Assembly (NCBI GenBank): GCA_008921705.1
Contig: VFFE01007506.1
Coordinates: 1,243,381-1,307,380 of the forward strand
Direction: 5' to 3'
Length of the DNA: 64,000 bases
DNA from: Burhinus oedicnemus
Lineage: Eukaryota; Chordata; Aves; Charadriiformes; Burhinidae
The position numbers and the translations under genes were made by a program. This document shows, one piece after another, positions 23,734 through 37,917 of the stretch (positions within the stretch are counted from its first letter, which is position 1; each line of letters starts with the position of its first letter). The notes under the pieces were generated by a model. The model did not search any database, had not been told where the DNA came from, and saw only the letters and a program-made list of their open reading frames with translations.

Positions 23734-26700
23734 GTAAGTATTTACTTTCCAAAGCACTGTGAATTCTCTCTTTGGCTTTATAGGAGTAAATACACGAAAG
23801 CTCTCTGTTCACGGCACAGTACGTATGTCCCATGCTCCCAACATATAGAGCCAAGTTGACCAGCCCCTCTGCAAAGCCCGAGAAGACCAGAGTTCACCTC
23901 CTCCTCTGACACAGCCCTGCAACAACTTCCAAGGGCAAAACAAAAGAGAGAGGGAACAGAGATATTAAAAGAAACTACATAAACAGGAAAACAACTTCTC
24001 TCTGTACTGGGAGAGATCTCCTGGCCAGCGAAGGCCAAGCTTACGGAGTAAGATAGGATCTTCATTCCAGGGCAGAGATAGGGGGAAGGGAGGGACATGC
24101 TCCGTGCACCCTCACCTACCCACAGACCCTACGTGGTTTCTATAGCAGCACAATAGCAGACATTTTTCCCTCTCCACAAGAAAGCCTGAGTAATGTTCTG
24201 CAATTATATTAGTCTGCATTTTAATCAGATTTTATCTCCTCTTAAGCTTGCATTTTTTTCCCCATTTCCTCCTTATGTAACGCTCCCAAACTCTAATCCA
24301 AGAAGCGAAAAGCTCAACGTTTTCTTTTCCATTCAGGGCTGCCCATCTGCTACCAGTATTTTTTTTGCGCTGGTTTGTGCCCCCACAGTACAAGCAGTTG
24401 TTCTGCATGCAGAATGCCAGTTTAATCTGGAAAGGAAGGGGGGAAAAGGGAGGGAGGCCCCGATGATGGAATCTCTTGAATTAATACAAGCTCTAATGCT
24501 TCATTCAAAAATGTATATGAGAGAGCTTAGCAGAATTTTTGTTTTCGATTTTAGGAATGCCTCAGGATCTATATTAAGCCCTCTAAAAACTGTGGCATTA
24601 AAGTGTCATTGCCGGCCTTTCTAAATCTCACCTCGTGTTACAGCAGAGCCAGTGCGTTAGGGCTAAGGCCTGGGTTACCTGAGGAAAGGTCACTGACAAG
24701 TCCTGCGGTGCCTGGCAAACCGTAGGGCGACGCTTACAGAGGCGGAGGAGCCCTGGGGCTGGTACAGCTTCTCTCCCTTGCTAAGCAAAGGAAGAGCTTT
24801 TCGCATATACCACCTGCCAGTCTAACCTCTGCCGATCCTTTAACTTCTTGGAGTCATCACACAGAAGCCGCATCCCTGAAACTACAGACAAGGAAGGCAG
24901 CGTTTCAGTTACCCCCTCTCCGGATTTTGGCTGTCACCTCTGGGGGGGCAGCGACCTGTCCCACAGCTCTGCTGGTGGGATGCCCTGGGTGCACGTGTCC
25001 TGCCCTGCTCAGGGGGGTCAGCCAGGACGGCACGAGCCCTCGCTGAACATGGCTGGAGCTGACCTTGCTCTGAAGTGGGAAGATACTGAAAGCTTTACAT
25101 TTCTAATACAACTTCTTAAGCAAGAAGGATGTAAATTCAAGTCATGCCTACATATTACAACAGAAAGTTATGATGAGCGAACATGTAGGTTGCAAAGTCA
25201 AATGCAGAAAATATAGGAAACGCCAGAAATAAGATTGCCTGGGCAACCTTAACTCATCCTCCCACATGCATATGCATTTTCTTACAGCCTTAATTGCATA
25301 ATGTCATACCATTACACTGTCTCCTGTCATACTGGCAGTCTGTCTTCTGTTTGCCCATGGGAACTGAGCACCTAAATATACTTGACGATCTGGATGTTAT
25401 TCAGCATTTCTTTTAAATCCTCAATAAATCACCTCATGCTGCAACATAGGAAGTATTCCCTTAGTGCAGGAATTGCTAGCTCCTTCATAGGCTTGTCATG
25501 GTGTGTAGCAAAGACATGAGAAAAGTTCAAACTCTAAGTGAACTAGGCTGCCTAAGTCCGGCATGTACCTCTCTGCCACTTAAACTCCTTTTGTTTTCTA
25601 CCGCATCTTGAAACGCCTCAATGCTTTATACACCCAAATATTCTGTAGCAAAGTCCCGCAGACACACTGCATTGAAGCAGGGACTGTAGCCCTGAAGCTT
25701 CTGAGATGAGCAGTGGAACCACCAGGAAGGAGTCCTTCTCCTCTTTACCTGAATGAACATCAAATCCCTCAGAGCAGTGGAACAACTTTGATGGGAAGAC
25801 TGAGAGAGACCCATCTCAGGCTACAAGCTAGACCAGGTGTCCTAGCTTGCTTCCGAAATATCACAGACCTGGGGACAAGGGCTTCCTTGAAACTGGGGAG
25901 AAGAGAGGCAGCCTGAATACATAGGAAGCAAGTGCGACAGCAGAGCGCGTCGGGCCAGGTACCTGGCAGGGAAGGGTGGTGGGATGGGTGAGAGCTCCCC
26001 AAGAATACCAGGCACAGGTCTTCCCACCCGTGCTCCGGGTGTAACGGGTGCAGCGAGGGGCTGTGAGGGCAATCAGGGGAAGAAATGCCAATTTTACAAG
26101 AAGAGAGGAGGAAAGACATGTTTGTTTAGCTGAGCAAATGGTGCCTGTGAGGGGAGATGATAATTACCTGCTGCCAGCTCGCACAAGAGGGATCACGGAG
26201 GAGAGGAGAGCTCCTCAGAGCAAGGAGCAGCTTGTCAGAGGGTTTTTGTTATGAGTGGGTTTCGCAGACCTTAAATGCCTAAAGGAAGTAGGCACTCCAG
26301 TCCTGCTGCGTTTCAGTAGGAATTGGATCCGCATACTATTTTAAAAATGCAGTCATTGTTAACAACTCATAAGTAAAAGTTTTTTAAAAAGCCTGCAACT
26401 ATTGAGATTTCCATAAGAAACCAGGTGTTCCAAAACTTTCTGTCGATAATCCAAACTAGATAAACAATAAAAAGGTAACAGGGAAAACTAGGAAGTAAAT
26501 GATTCCCACCTGGGAAACACTATTAGTAAGCTATATAGCTATATATATGCAGGCCACAAGAAGCTGGTTATATTTTGCTTCACTGTGTTTCTGTCACAAA
26601 CTTCTATATTCTGTTTTGTCTGAGGCTAGAGCCCATTGGTGGTGTTTTGTGAAGGATGTGTTTTAAGGCATTTAAAGGAGCAAGCACTGCTGCCTACGAG

Positions 26701-28677
26701 GCAGCCTTAACAGCCTTAAAAAAAAAGTATTCATCAAAGTTTCAGGACAGTCATTAGCACTCACACAATTATTATGCGGGCAGATGACTATAGATCGGCA
26801 GCCGAAAATTGTCAGAGGAATGGCATTCATTTTTATTAGCAAAAAAAAAATGAGACTTTGGAGCTACTGCAACACCCAGCATTTTAATAACAATCCATTT
26901 TTCAACAATATACTGTTCAGCTGGCTAAACATGCACAAGGATTAAACGCAGGAAGCTTAAGAGCAGACTCTGTCAGCTATGTTTGTTTTCTATAAATCCC
27001 TTTGTGATGATGAAGAACTGCACCGTAACAGGGAAGGATATTTTAGTGTTATTGTATAGATGACTCATATAGTCTCTGCGGTTTGACAAGAGCACAGGTT
27101 TTTTTTCTAAATAAAGCAAGCAGTCAGTCCAAAAATAGAAGTAACACTTAGAAGAATGCAGCTCCTGGAGGAATTACAAATTCCATCTACCAAAAACACA
27201 GGGGTTGGTATGCTGGGGCATCTCTGCTGAGGATATTGTGTGAAAGCCATTAATTCTTCATCTGGAATGTAAATCTATGCCGTCCAAATGGGATTTAAGT
27301 ATTTCAAGGTAGGACTTCAGTTCCTGGCTGGAACCAGTTTTAACCGGTTGGGCAATTTTCATGGTCATTTTTATATTTGCTTTCTTGCTCAGAGCCCAGA
27401 GTTATTTGCCCTGTGCTACCTGCAGCGCTGCGGCGTGGTATGGCTGGAATGGGTCCCCAGGCGAGGAAGGAAATGGGGCCCTGGTCCCGGCAGCCGCCGG
27501 CTTTCCTCCTCTCTTCACCCCTGGCAGGGCCCCCCCCGCAGGCTTCAGGGCAATCGCCCTGCTTGCGAAGTCAAAGGGGACACTGCCGCCGCAGCGTACT
27601 CAATCCCACCTTTTAAGGTTTAATGGCATCTTATTATTAGGAAGAAAAGCAAAGCACTGATTCCAGATAGAAGGAAGGCATTTCCACTCATTTCTTATCC
27701 TGTGCCAGAGCACTTTTCCCTTCTCCCTAAAACAAAACAAATACTCTCATTTGCCCGAAATATCCTGGAGGTGGGTTTCTGTGGCTGAACTACAGCTTAC
27801 CCTTAACACAGTCTCACCGAATTCTCGAAAGCAAACAAACAAACAAAGTTCAACTTAGGAATCTGTTAGTCATGTTTTCTTACAGAATGAATTCCAGAAA
27901 TCCCCACCAAATGAGAAAGGAAAACGCTGCCGGAGAACAACTCATTCTCTAGCTCCTAGCTAGCGGCTGCAGGGGGAGAGCCTGGGACAGGCTGTGCCTG
28001 AGCACCCCGGGCACCGACGCACCGTAGTTCAGGGTGGGTTTTGTCCAGCTGCCTGGAAATCATTTGTCATTCAAGCTGGGTTGAAACTACATCCTGAGAT
28101 GAAGCTCCTGTTCACGCTGTCCAAAACCAAGCCCATCACTACTAATCCTTGTCAGACCCAGGTGAAAATATGAAAGAAAAACTGTGCTTAAACTACTTCC
28201 CCTGAGAAAGGTCCCTCTCCTGGGTGCACCCTGGGGTGGCAGGTTTGCCGAGCGGGACGAGCGTGAGGACAAGGGAGCAAGCCAGCTGGCTAAAGGCAGA
28301 GGCACTTCCCATCTGGCTTTGTTGCAAGCAGGTTTAACATGGGTTTCTCTTAATTTCTGATGCCCAGGGAGTCACGCTGTTACAGGACGGCTGTGGAAGG
28401 GATGCAAATACAGCGCAGCAATTGCCCCCTCTCCGGATGGGATGGATGGCTTGGACTGGAGGCAGCCTTACACATACCAGCAGGTGACTGGGCTTTTCCA
28501 AGGCTCTCATCGGTGGACAAGCCACCATTTAGGAAGTAGGACTGGGCTTGGTGTTGCTGTTACAAAACATAAACTCCCTGCAATATAACCGAAACAACCA
28601 AGATAGCCGATAGCTCATCCTCATTTCCATGTTGCTCCTGCTTAGACGTGATGATAACTCTCTGTGCTTTTTTTCAG

Positions 28678-28915
28678 GGACGCTTTCCTGTGCTTGGAGC
28701 AGGTTGCAAAGGGATGACTTCTGTGCGACTTAGCAACCAGTGGTCCCCCTCTGACCTTCGGACGTCTCTGCCTTCTTAGATCAACTGACAAAGGGCGGAC
28801 CGGAGCTACAGTCTCCATTAAATGTCAGCTTGAAATACACTGCACTTAAATTTAAGATGAAAAGGCATTTAATGGCAAAGTACTACCCTTTATTCATTAA
28901 AGTATGTAAGAAATT
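28678..28915 (+). other. Possible terminal exon
   Basis: Begins directly after a long pyrimidine tract and AG. If joined to the 23676-23733 segment the frame continues as GDAFLCLEQVAKG and then stops. An ATTAAA hexamer lies near 28900. Evidence is limited to splice and poly(A) motifs. Confidence 0.2.
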
Positions 28916-31217
28916 ACTCCATTACATGCTACTGTACTACTGATGCAGTATGTATTTTGCTACATGTTTGGTTCCACCTCTGTTGATATTAGTAACAAAG
29001 TTTATGTTAATTTTCATGATATAGGAATAGAATTGTTCACTACAAAATGTATTCCCATAGTCTGAAGTTAAGAAAAAAAAAAACAGTATCTAGAAAGTCT
29101 GGGAAAATTTATGCTCTTTCACAGTTGCATTTGTAAAACAGATTTTTTCTTTTAATTTGAAAAAGAATTCTGATCAAGACTGACTTGTAACTTAAGACAT
29201 GATTTCAAGTTGCTGAACTGAATACTAAGAATCAGCATTAAGATAGTTATAATGCAAGCTACGTGCTTGCTAAGAGCACAAAGAAAAAATCGTGTGATAA
29301 AAGCAATTTCAACTACAATCAACTACTGGAAAATTAGACAATGTGGAACTTTAACACACATTGGGTTTTTACTGAGTTCTAGACAAAGAATCACTGTACC
29401 TGCAGATCTAACTACAAACAACAGTAATTCTCCCCAGTAGTTATTGTCAGCATCTCTCCTGAATTCCCATGGGCATGAAAGGGAATAGGTTTTGCACAAA
29501 AATAATTAGGAGAACCAGCCAAATGAGGTGTTATTCCAGCCATACTACTTAGCTGTAGGTGTAGACAACAGCTGACTCACCGCTTGGCATTACACATTCT
29601 CTCACGTCTTGGCATCTGAAATAGCTGAAACATCACAAACTGATAATAGGATTTCTAACTGAGAAGTAGCAGTATTTTGCGTTAATATTACATGCAGCCA
29701 TGAATAAAACATTAACACGTAACTAGAACGTTTTTCACTTGTATCCGAGCAGTAACTGCAATCTCAGCTGTTTCAAAATATGTATTCTTTCAAAATACCA
29801 GGAGGCAGTTGTACATAAAAGATTCGTTCTCTTCTGGTGTATGAATCAGCTATGAAAGAACTGAAGTTGCAATTCATTCTCCTGTCCACTCAGCAAGCAG
29901 TACAGCTACATTATTACTGATTGTAATGTTATAATTAACTCTGAGATAAAAATTCCTGAAAAAAGGTCAGTGCTCAGTAAAAATATTCGGGGAAAAAAAA
30001 GAACAACTGGCTGAGACTACAATAGAGCATAATTTTCTCTAACTCTACTCATACAGTATTTTCTAAACCAACATTTATATTTGTTAATGAATGTCCCACT
30101 TTCTTTGACTAGCAAATCATTTGCAGAAGTGAAAACCTTTGTTCAAAGTTATAATAAGAGATTGCATTTACAGAAAGAAACATTTTTTTTTTCCAAGACT
30201 CTCTGGAAGCTGTACAGCAGCTCATTTATGCCAATTTAGCTTACAATTTTTCCCAACACTAGGACAGACTGTCCTTTAGCTGGCAAAGTAGTACTAAGCA
30301 AGGATATTTTATTTATCATGTCTTATTGTTTTAAATAAAATACAAAGGCAAATTATGTGAGTCTTAGTTTGTGTTTCAGGCTTGTAGTTCCACTTGAACT
30401 TGAAAAAGCGCCCAACATAGTTTCAGGGAAAAGCTCTTCAAATATGAGAAAAGAAGCATGCAACAAGCAGAGAATGGAAAACAAATTCTGCAAAAGAAGC
30501 AAAAGCAAATTGCAGCTGGCATTTGGGATGGGGAGAGAGACAGACACTGGGGGCAGGCTGGATACAGAGCCTGTGGTTGTACTCCGGAAAGTGCGGGGTC
30601 TGGGAAGAATGCGTTCACCCGATAATATTTTGCAGTCCATAATGCCTAGGTTTCTTAAATGGTGCCACACCGCTGTGTTCTGCAGGTAGTTCCTTCAAGT
30701 CATTACGTCCTCAGAGTTTTGCCGGCCACCAAGAGCTACAGCAACGATGTGCAGCAATATTCCTGTGCCGAGAGGTGGGCCCCGCTGCCAGCCCCACCTC
30801 CCGGCTCTGCTGGCCACGATTGACTCCTGCAGTCCAAGCCGCAGAAGGAAATGCAAACGCAATTCATCTGCCTCGGAAAACAGGTTATCTGTTGCCCTGA
30901 GCAGAGAGGTGTATGGGCAGCTGGAGGTGGAACGGGGAGATCAGAAGAGGTCAGAAACCTTTCTCTTTGCTCAGTTCAGCCCAGTCTCAGTACACGGCCA
31001 GATCCAAAGCTTACTGACATCACTAGGGCTTCTGGAGCTCGGTGGCTTTGGCTCGGGGACTCCAGGAGGTGAGTGCCTCCCTAGATCTGAGATGTCCAAA
31101 GTCAACTTGTTTGAGTGCCACCACTGACAGCAGTAAGTACCAAGATGTAAAGAGACAGCAGACACGTCAAACAGCAGTCATCAAGGGCCTACCTCTGATC
31201 ACACCTCTGGATGAAGC

Positions 31218-32060
31218 ATGTCCCGATCCCCTCGCTCCACCCTTGTGCCACCCACCCTAGCACAGAGCCAAGTCCACCCAGACTCCATGCCTTCTCCCAC
31301 AGCCACCTTCCCACACAAACTCATACACCAAGCCCAGCCCTTGCACATGTCTGCCTGCCCCCATCCCATGCCTCGGGCTGTCTTTTGTCTTCCTGAGCCA
31401 AAAGCACAGCTCCCACATTGGCAGCAGTCCTGCAGGCTTCCGTGCCAGGCCACCTTCGCATCTCAGGGCTTGTTGGGCAAGAAGCCAGAGCCCGCCCCGT
31501 CCCCTGCCAGTGCTGACAGGACACCCGAGACGGCTGCTGGCTGCCACCCCAGAGGTGCCGAGAAGAGAGCAGAGCCGGCTCCAGGTTTGCGTGTGCACCA
31601 GCTCATGGTCTCACCGGTGGCACGGGCACTGGCATGCAGCGGTGATGCTGTGCGAGAGGCGAAGTGGCCTGGGTCTGAGGTCAGGAAGCCCTGGCTCTCA
31701 GGACAAGTTAGTCCATTCACTTGCATGAGGGGTTTTTTTTCTGTTTTGGGTGGGTTTTTTTTTCCCCTTGATGTCTTTTCATATGTTTTCCCCTGGCTAA
31801 TTGCCATAAAGGTCTGTCATCACGCAAGAAACTGCTGGTTGCTTGTGGGTGAAATCTGTGGCTTCAAGCATAGCTTTGTCAGGGGACGTATGAGGAAACA
31901 TAAACATCGTGGGTGCGCGGGGCGGTGGAGGCTCCCAGGAGGAGAGTGCCGGCATGGGCAACAAGGCTGGGTACGGAACACAGACAATTTACATTTCATC
32001 ACATATTGCTGGAGGACATATACTTCACGTCTAGAAAATGAAGCTCTTATTACAAGATGA
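31218..32060 (+). other. 280-codon open frame, doubtful gene
   Basis: The longest open frame in the window. The predicted product is rich in Pro, Ala, Ser and His in its first half and has no recognisable domain. The reading frame runs through a T-rich tract (31733-31768) that yields a chance run of Phe and Gly. Long frames are also open on the opposite strand across the same GC-rich stretch, which points to base composition rather than selection. Confidence 0.12.
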
Positions 32061-32267
32061 AAATACATGTGCTGCGAGGCTTGGTTTTGGCTTCGCTGCA
32101 AGACTGTGCTCTCTGGAATGGAGCTGTTGTGAAGCAGTAGGGGACACGCTCTGATTCACCGTGCGATCCAGCAACAGCTTCCAAACCATGGAGCAGTTGT
32201 TTTTCTTACAGTCGCCGACCAGCTTTTGTTCATCTGCCAAATTCAGCTGACTTGTCCTGCCTTGCAG

Positions 32268-32375
32268 CCCTTTGGAAAGAAAGAGCAGACCCAGCTGGCA
32301 TACGCTGTAGTCACAACTACGGCAAGCTCCTCCGAGCTCGGGCATACTTCAGCCCATGGAGAAGACAGACTGCAG
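32268..32375 (+). other. Exon-like 108-bp segment
   Basis: Bounded by an acceptor with a clear branch-point match (CTGAC near 32246) and a pyrimidine stretch (CTTGTCCTGCCTTGCAG), and by a strong donor (CTGCAG|GTAAGG). It is exactly 36 codons, phase 0-0, and open (PFGKKEQTQLAYAVVTTTA…EDRLQ). No family is recognised. It could be a non-coding RNA exon. Confidence 0.3.
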
Positions 32376-34037
32376 GTAAGGATATACAATATCTTTCAAG
32401 GAGACAAATGGAAGCAATATGTGCTGTATCAAGTACTAGCAGGCCATGTTTTTGTGATACATAGGGTTTTTTTGAGAGAGCCAGAGTAAGATTAGCGGGA
32501 CTCTGCAAGAAACCCCAAACAAGACCACAGATACAAGAACCATATGAGCTCTTGGACCAGCCCCGTTGCTCTGGAAGGTTTCCTCGGCCTCCTTCTAATG
32601 ACTTTCTACATTCTTGCTTCTTGGACTCCCCACTATTCAGCCAGTTTTACCAAGAGGAGACATGCTGTACACAAAAATATTATTAGGAGAAAAAAATTTC
32701 CTAATCGCAAGAAAATCAAGAAAGCACTTTATGCACACTTCAAGAATTTTCTTTCCCATTTTCCTTCCCCTCTCTTCTCCCTTCCCATCCTCCAAGTCTG
32801 CAGGTAGATATTTTGGGGTGTATAAATTGTGTCCACAGAATGTGCATTTCTAAAACTTACTCTGCTGTTCACCTAGCTATAAAACATGTAGTTAGCCCTC
32901 TCCAATGGGCCATAAATATTGAAACATTCACCTAGTTGTTTGCTGTACTGCTGTATTACTTCCAGTCCTGAATGCCATCAAAAGCAAGCTGAATTGCCTG
33001 GTTCCTCATTTTCCCCATCTCTGGAATGAGGCTATAATATTTCCCATCATCATTAAGTGCTAAGGTGGGTGGATGAAGAGCCCTATCAAGGTGTGATGCT
33101 TTGTTAGTAAAACAGCGGCTTGCAAAAAAATGTGCAGGTGCTTTCGGTATGCAAGTGAGGCCAGGTTGTGCTGGCAAAGGATGAAAGTTGAGGGAGCTTT
33201 CTGGGAGTGAAGTCCCATGATTCCCTAGCAGGGATTAACTTCTATCAACTTGGCAAGATGGCAGAGCCACCCATCAACTGCTGAATCGAGGATAAGGTAA
33301 AAAGCCTGGAGGCTCTGCCCCTCCCTCTTGTGTCAGTGCCGCTCCTCTCCCGGGGCATGGCCAAAGCAGCTTCAGAAGGACCTCCATAGGACTGTCTGTG
33401 GCCCACGGAGCTTCACAAGGACTTTGCTATCAGCCAGAGTCAGTAGGAAGGATGATGCTTTTATACGAAACCAGTCCATTTGTCACGTCCAAAAAGACAT
33501 AGGGTCACACGATGATCTTGGTTGCATGAACACTGATGCTGTGAAGTTTCTCAGACTCAGCTTTACTAAGAGACTTAGGGATAGTGATGCTCAGAGACAC
33601 AGGTCGATTCCTTGGGTGCAGATGTTCGGCTCATTTTTCTCTCTTGAGAGGGCAGAGCGATGGAGACTGCATCTGACTGCCCATGACCACCTAGAGGTTC
33701 CAGTGCTCATCTAGAAAGCAGGACACCTATATTCAGTGCTCTCCTCAGCCTAAGATGATTGAAAGACATATCTTGCCCCCTACAGAAGCCTCCTCCTGCC
33801 ACTGGACTGCATGCTTCTGTGGAGACAGGGCATTCCCTGCCGCTTCTCTCACAGCAGAGTGATAGAACAGAAAAGAAACAAGCTTCAGAGGGGCAGAGAG
33901 AGACAGAACAAGCAAGAAAGCATGTCGTTGTCGTCCACTAATGTGGGCATTCAGATGAAGGAAGGAGGCTTTGGCTGCAATCTGGTTGCAGAAGAGCTTA
34001 AATATTTTTATCCCATCCTTTGGAGCACCAAATGTTC

Positions 34038-34064
34038 GGGGCGGGGGGAGGGGGAGAGGAGGGG
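34038..34064 (+). repeat. G-rich tract, potential G-quadruplex
   Basis: Four G-runs of four or more (34038-34041, 34043-34048, 34050-34054, 34061-34064) with loops of 1, 1 and 6 bases, satisfying the usual G4 pattern. Confidence 0.7.
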
Positions 34065-37000
34065 AAGGAAACAACTGTACTTGTTATGTTATGAAATATG
34101 GAGGTCTTCAGTCTAAATTTGCTTGATAACTATTGGCATTTGCTAACTGTAAGAGGAGTTTAACTGCTGTATACTTTCATCCCAGCTGTGAGAATAATTA
34201 ACATGACCAGACGCCCTCTTGAAAAATAAAAAGGTTTCTTAAGCAAACCGATCAAATGACTGTGGCTGGAACACCATATCCCATGTGAGCAGAGATGAAC
34301 CAATGTTTCATTAATACTTCCAGCTGGAAAGGTAGGGGCTGTTATGCTGCTGATGAATGCAACCTCCTATGTCTCATTATAGCACAGACTGGAAGCAAGC
34401 CTGAGTCAACCTTTATTATTATAATGAGTCATATGGACTGTGGCAACTGTTCAGACCTCCCCCGGAGCCCTCTTGTGCTAGGTGAAACAAGGGGCAGTCC
34501 AAAAACCAGACAGCTTCACAGACCAGTCCCGTTCTCTAAGTATTACAGCCACAGGTAAGCTCTGCAGTCTTCTAAACCTGGGCTCAAAAATTGCCGACTC
34601 AGCAGCGGGGCAGCCTAACAATAACCAGCCTGGGGGCAGGGGGTGGGGGTGAATTTGTTAAGGTCATGGGCAAGTGCGTGCATTTCATGGCATTCATTTT
34701 CTCCCCCCTGCTGGCTCTGCTTTTGAGAACAGCAGGGGATAGAGACTGATGATGATCCAGACCTCCGAAATGCTCGGAGAGGGAGTGAAGGTGAAGTTCA
34801 GTTACCTCTTAATTGATAAGCAGGGAGCTAGTAGCCAGGATATGGGGACAGGGCAACGTGCCTGCGTGTGTCCTGCACCCCAGGCTCGCTGCTAATGCTG
34901 ACCTCTCTGCCAGAGATGTTTAATGCTGTTCCAGACCATTTTTGTAGGCCAACAATTTGTTATTTATTATTGGATTCCTCATTAAAAGGACAGCATCAGG
35001 TTTTACTCTTGAATCCATTGTCTGGGTACTCAGGGATGTCTCTAGACATTAACCCCACAGGAACCGCGGCACTTTTATCCGAAGGTCTGCCTTGTACCTG
35101 AAACCTGAGAAAGGCCATCTTAAAAATAACTCAGTTAAACAAGATAAAAGTTATACAGAATAAAAGGTGTTTGTACTTCTTTCCAAACATCAGTGCATAC
35201 TCAGCATATTAGAACCCTGCACAAAGATTAAGGTTTATATCAGATCTTGAACGGAAATAAAAATGTTTTAAAAAGCTGTGTTCAGTGGAAAGGAAGATTA
35301 GTCTCCAGTAAAACTAAAAGCAAATATTTTGCAAGGTCAGGCAACATTAAGGTAGCTGATCTTTTAGAATTAACCTTTTCTCCTCTAAGATATACAGCTT
35401 AGTGTCATGGGAATACAGAGGCAAAGAAAAGCATGGAATAGTGAAAATCAATGAAAATTTTGTCACTTAGTAGTTGCTGAGTTGCACATTTTGAAAATAT
35501 TTTCAGAAACTTATTGCCTAATCAAAAGCAATAAAGCAGGTTAAAAATCCCAACAACCCAACAACGTCTCAAAACCACATTACAGATATTAATGTGTTAA
35601 CTCTGGAAGCCATTGAGGTTGAACTTGCTGGGCATTAAGCAGCCACAAAACCCTTTGAGATTACCATATTTTTAGGTTAGACCCATTATTAGTAGCAATT
35701 TCTACTGTGTTCATAAGTCGGTTAATCACTACAAGACAGCTCGTATGCAAAGGAGAGCTAGGAGCTGGGGGAACGCGTAAGACAAATTCCTGGCTGACAG
35801 CAGACTTTAAAACGAGCAAGCAGCAAAAGTAGGGAATGAGGTCAGACTGCCCAGTCCCACTACACTGCTGGCTTGTTGGGATGGGGAGAGGAATAAACGC
35901 TGGTAAAGATAAGAAATACTTGTAACTTGGTAGTAAAGTGTTTGGTAGCTGCTCCACCAACTTTGATGTAATACTGAAGTTTTAAAGCATATAAAGAAAG
36001 ACCTTTTAGAGAAATGTGATCCCAAAGCCTCAGAAACTGCTCCCACATAAAAGAGAGAGGTAAAATAACATGGTAATACTCCAGTTACAAAATGCTAGGA
36101 GGAAAATTACAGGCAATTTCAGTCCCATTGCTATTTTCTTTACTGCTTTGAAGGAATGCAGTAGATTACCTGCGTTAGACAGGCAGGCTTAGAAAATGGT
36201 TCTCTTTTACAGGCTGCTATAGTCTCAAAGGCTTTAATGCCTTTGGAAATGCCTACACAGCAAAATAAAGGACACAAAATAGCATGGTAAACCTCAACAA
36301 GCTTTTATCTTGCTAATACAGATAACAATAGCAGCAAAAACATAGCAGGTAGAAAGGGCTTTCCACACCAGCATGTCTCTGTGACATCCGTATAGAGCCC
36401 CAGGGTGGTTTACATTTGGGTTGCTATTTTGTGCCTGTGTCAGTCCATCCTGTGTTGTGTAGGCACGCTTTCTGTCTTACAGGCAGTAGACGCAAATGAT
36501 AACAATGCCTAATTAACGGAGCTCCCCCTCACCCAACCGAAATCTGAACAGGCTAGGGACAAAACTGATCGCGTGCACCATCAAACGGTGTCACAGACAC
36601 TCAGCAGGTCACGTCCATTTTAACTCCGATACCAAGAGAACGGGACCTGTTAAGAAGGACCTGCAGGGAGGAAAGTTTTCAGAATACAAAGACTCATCTA
36701 GGTCCCTGACTAATATTTGATATCGGATATTTGGCACCTTGTGTCTCTATGGGTGATGTCTGAATACCAAACAATTTGGGCAATGACAGCAAGACCAGAA
36801 ATGGTCAGTGAAACTGTTTGTCTTTAGACTATCTCAAAGCCAGCCTGGTAAGTAGTGACCAGAAGGTCCAGTTAATATCTCCTGATTATTGTTTAACTTA
36901 TTTTTAAACAATCGTCATTAAGACTATTATTTGCACTGTGGCAGATGTTGTACAAATAGGGCAAAGCAATAGGGGAGCCTAGTGTAAGGGGAGGAGAGAG

Positions 37001-37917
37001 GTGAACACCACTAATTTGGGTTAACAGGCACCTGAACAGGCTCTGAACAAGAAAACAAGGCACAATACAGCACATCAGTAGCACTAGGAGCAGCAGCTTG
37101 CTGTGTCCGTGCTTTGTCCATCCAGTGGCTACCACTTACCTGCCAATTATACAAGATCCAACCCAAGTTTATCACTGTCAACGTAAGTCACTGCAACACT
37201 GAATCGTTACACTCCTTGCTCCTCTTCACACCAACACCAGTCACCTGCATGTTAATTCCCTTCAAAACTGCACTTTTCTACACTGCTGGTTAGAGTTAGT
37301 TGGAGAAAAAAAATGTTCTCCACTGAAACATAAAATGTTTACATAAAAAATCTAACCTACACATCTCTCTTCCGTTTCTGAGATACAGCTTGTCCAAAGA
37401 AAAAATTAAAAAAACGTTGAAGGAAATGTTAAACTGATTTGTTTCCACTTTATTTTGCTGAAGATGATCTGATCAGGAAAAAGATCCTGATCTGCTAGTA
37501 AGGCCATGTATGCATTGACTGGTGTAAGCCAAATTTCCAATCCAGTTGAGGAACACAAGAGAAAAGAGGCTTACCGTATCCCACTTGTTGCAGCCCTTTG
37601 CCATTACGATGGCATGTTCCGCCTGCAGTCATCTCAATGCAGAAAAAACATACCAAGCTAACCCGGATACGGGAAATGTGCCAGCCCCAAACTTGGGGTA
37701 GGCTAGTTTATCCAGGAGAAAAGGTGCATGTCCGTGATTGTGACAAACACACCTTTAATCATGCCTGTGTAAGTATGTCACTTTACATGGACGCAACACA
37801 TCTATATTACTGGCTTTCTGTTGAGAACCTCACTGGTGTACATTTTTCTAAAGCATTTAATGAAATAACACGCAACCTTTCCAGCTGAGGAATACTCTCA
37901 TCTTTTCCTATTACAAC

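Larger units (their letters stand above)
23734..32267. other. Intergenic sequence without a recognised gene
   Basis: About 8.5 kb. GC content rises in patches (27.4-27.6, 28.0-28.5, 30.7-31.7 kb), which lengthens chance open frames on both strands. No coding family is recognised. A strong acceptor (TCTCTGTGCTTTTTTTCAG) precedes 28678. It is followed by a short frame ending at a TGA and by an ATTAAA near 28900, so it could be a terminal non-coding exon. Confidence 0.5.

Noticed and set aside
25769..26119. Overlapping open frames on the minus strand at 25.8-26.1 kb
   Set aside because: Three frames of the same GC-rich stretch are open at once, and the peptides have no coherent domain.
36893..37140. 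Minus-strand CAG|GTAAGT donor ending at 37140 as part of a gene
   Set aside because: A single donor without a convincing acceptor, reading frame or partner exon is expected by chance at this density.
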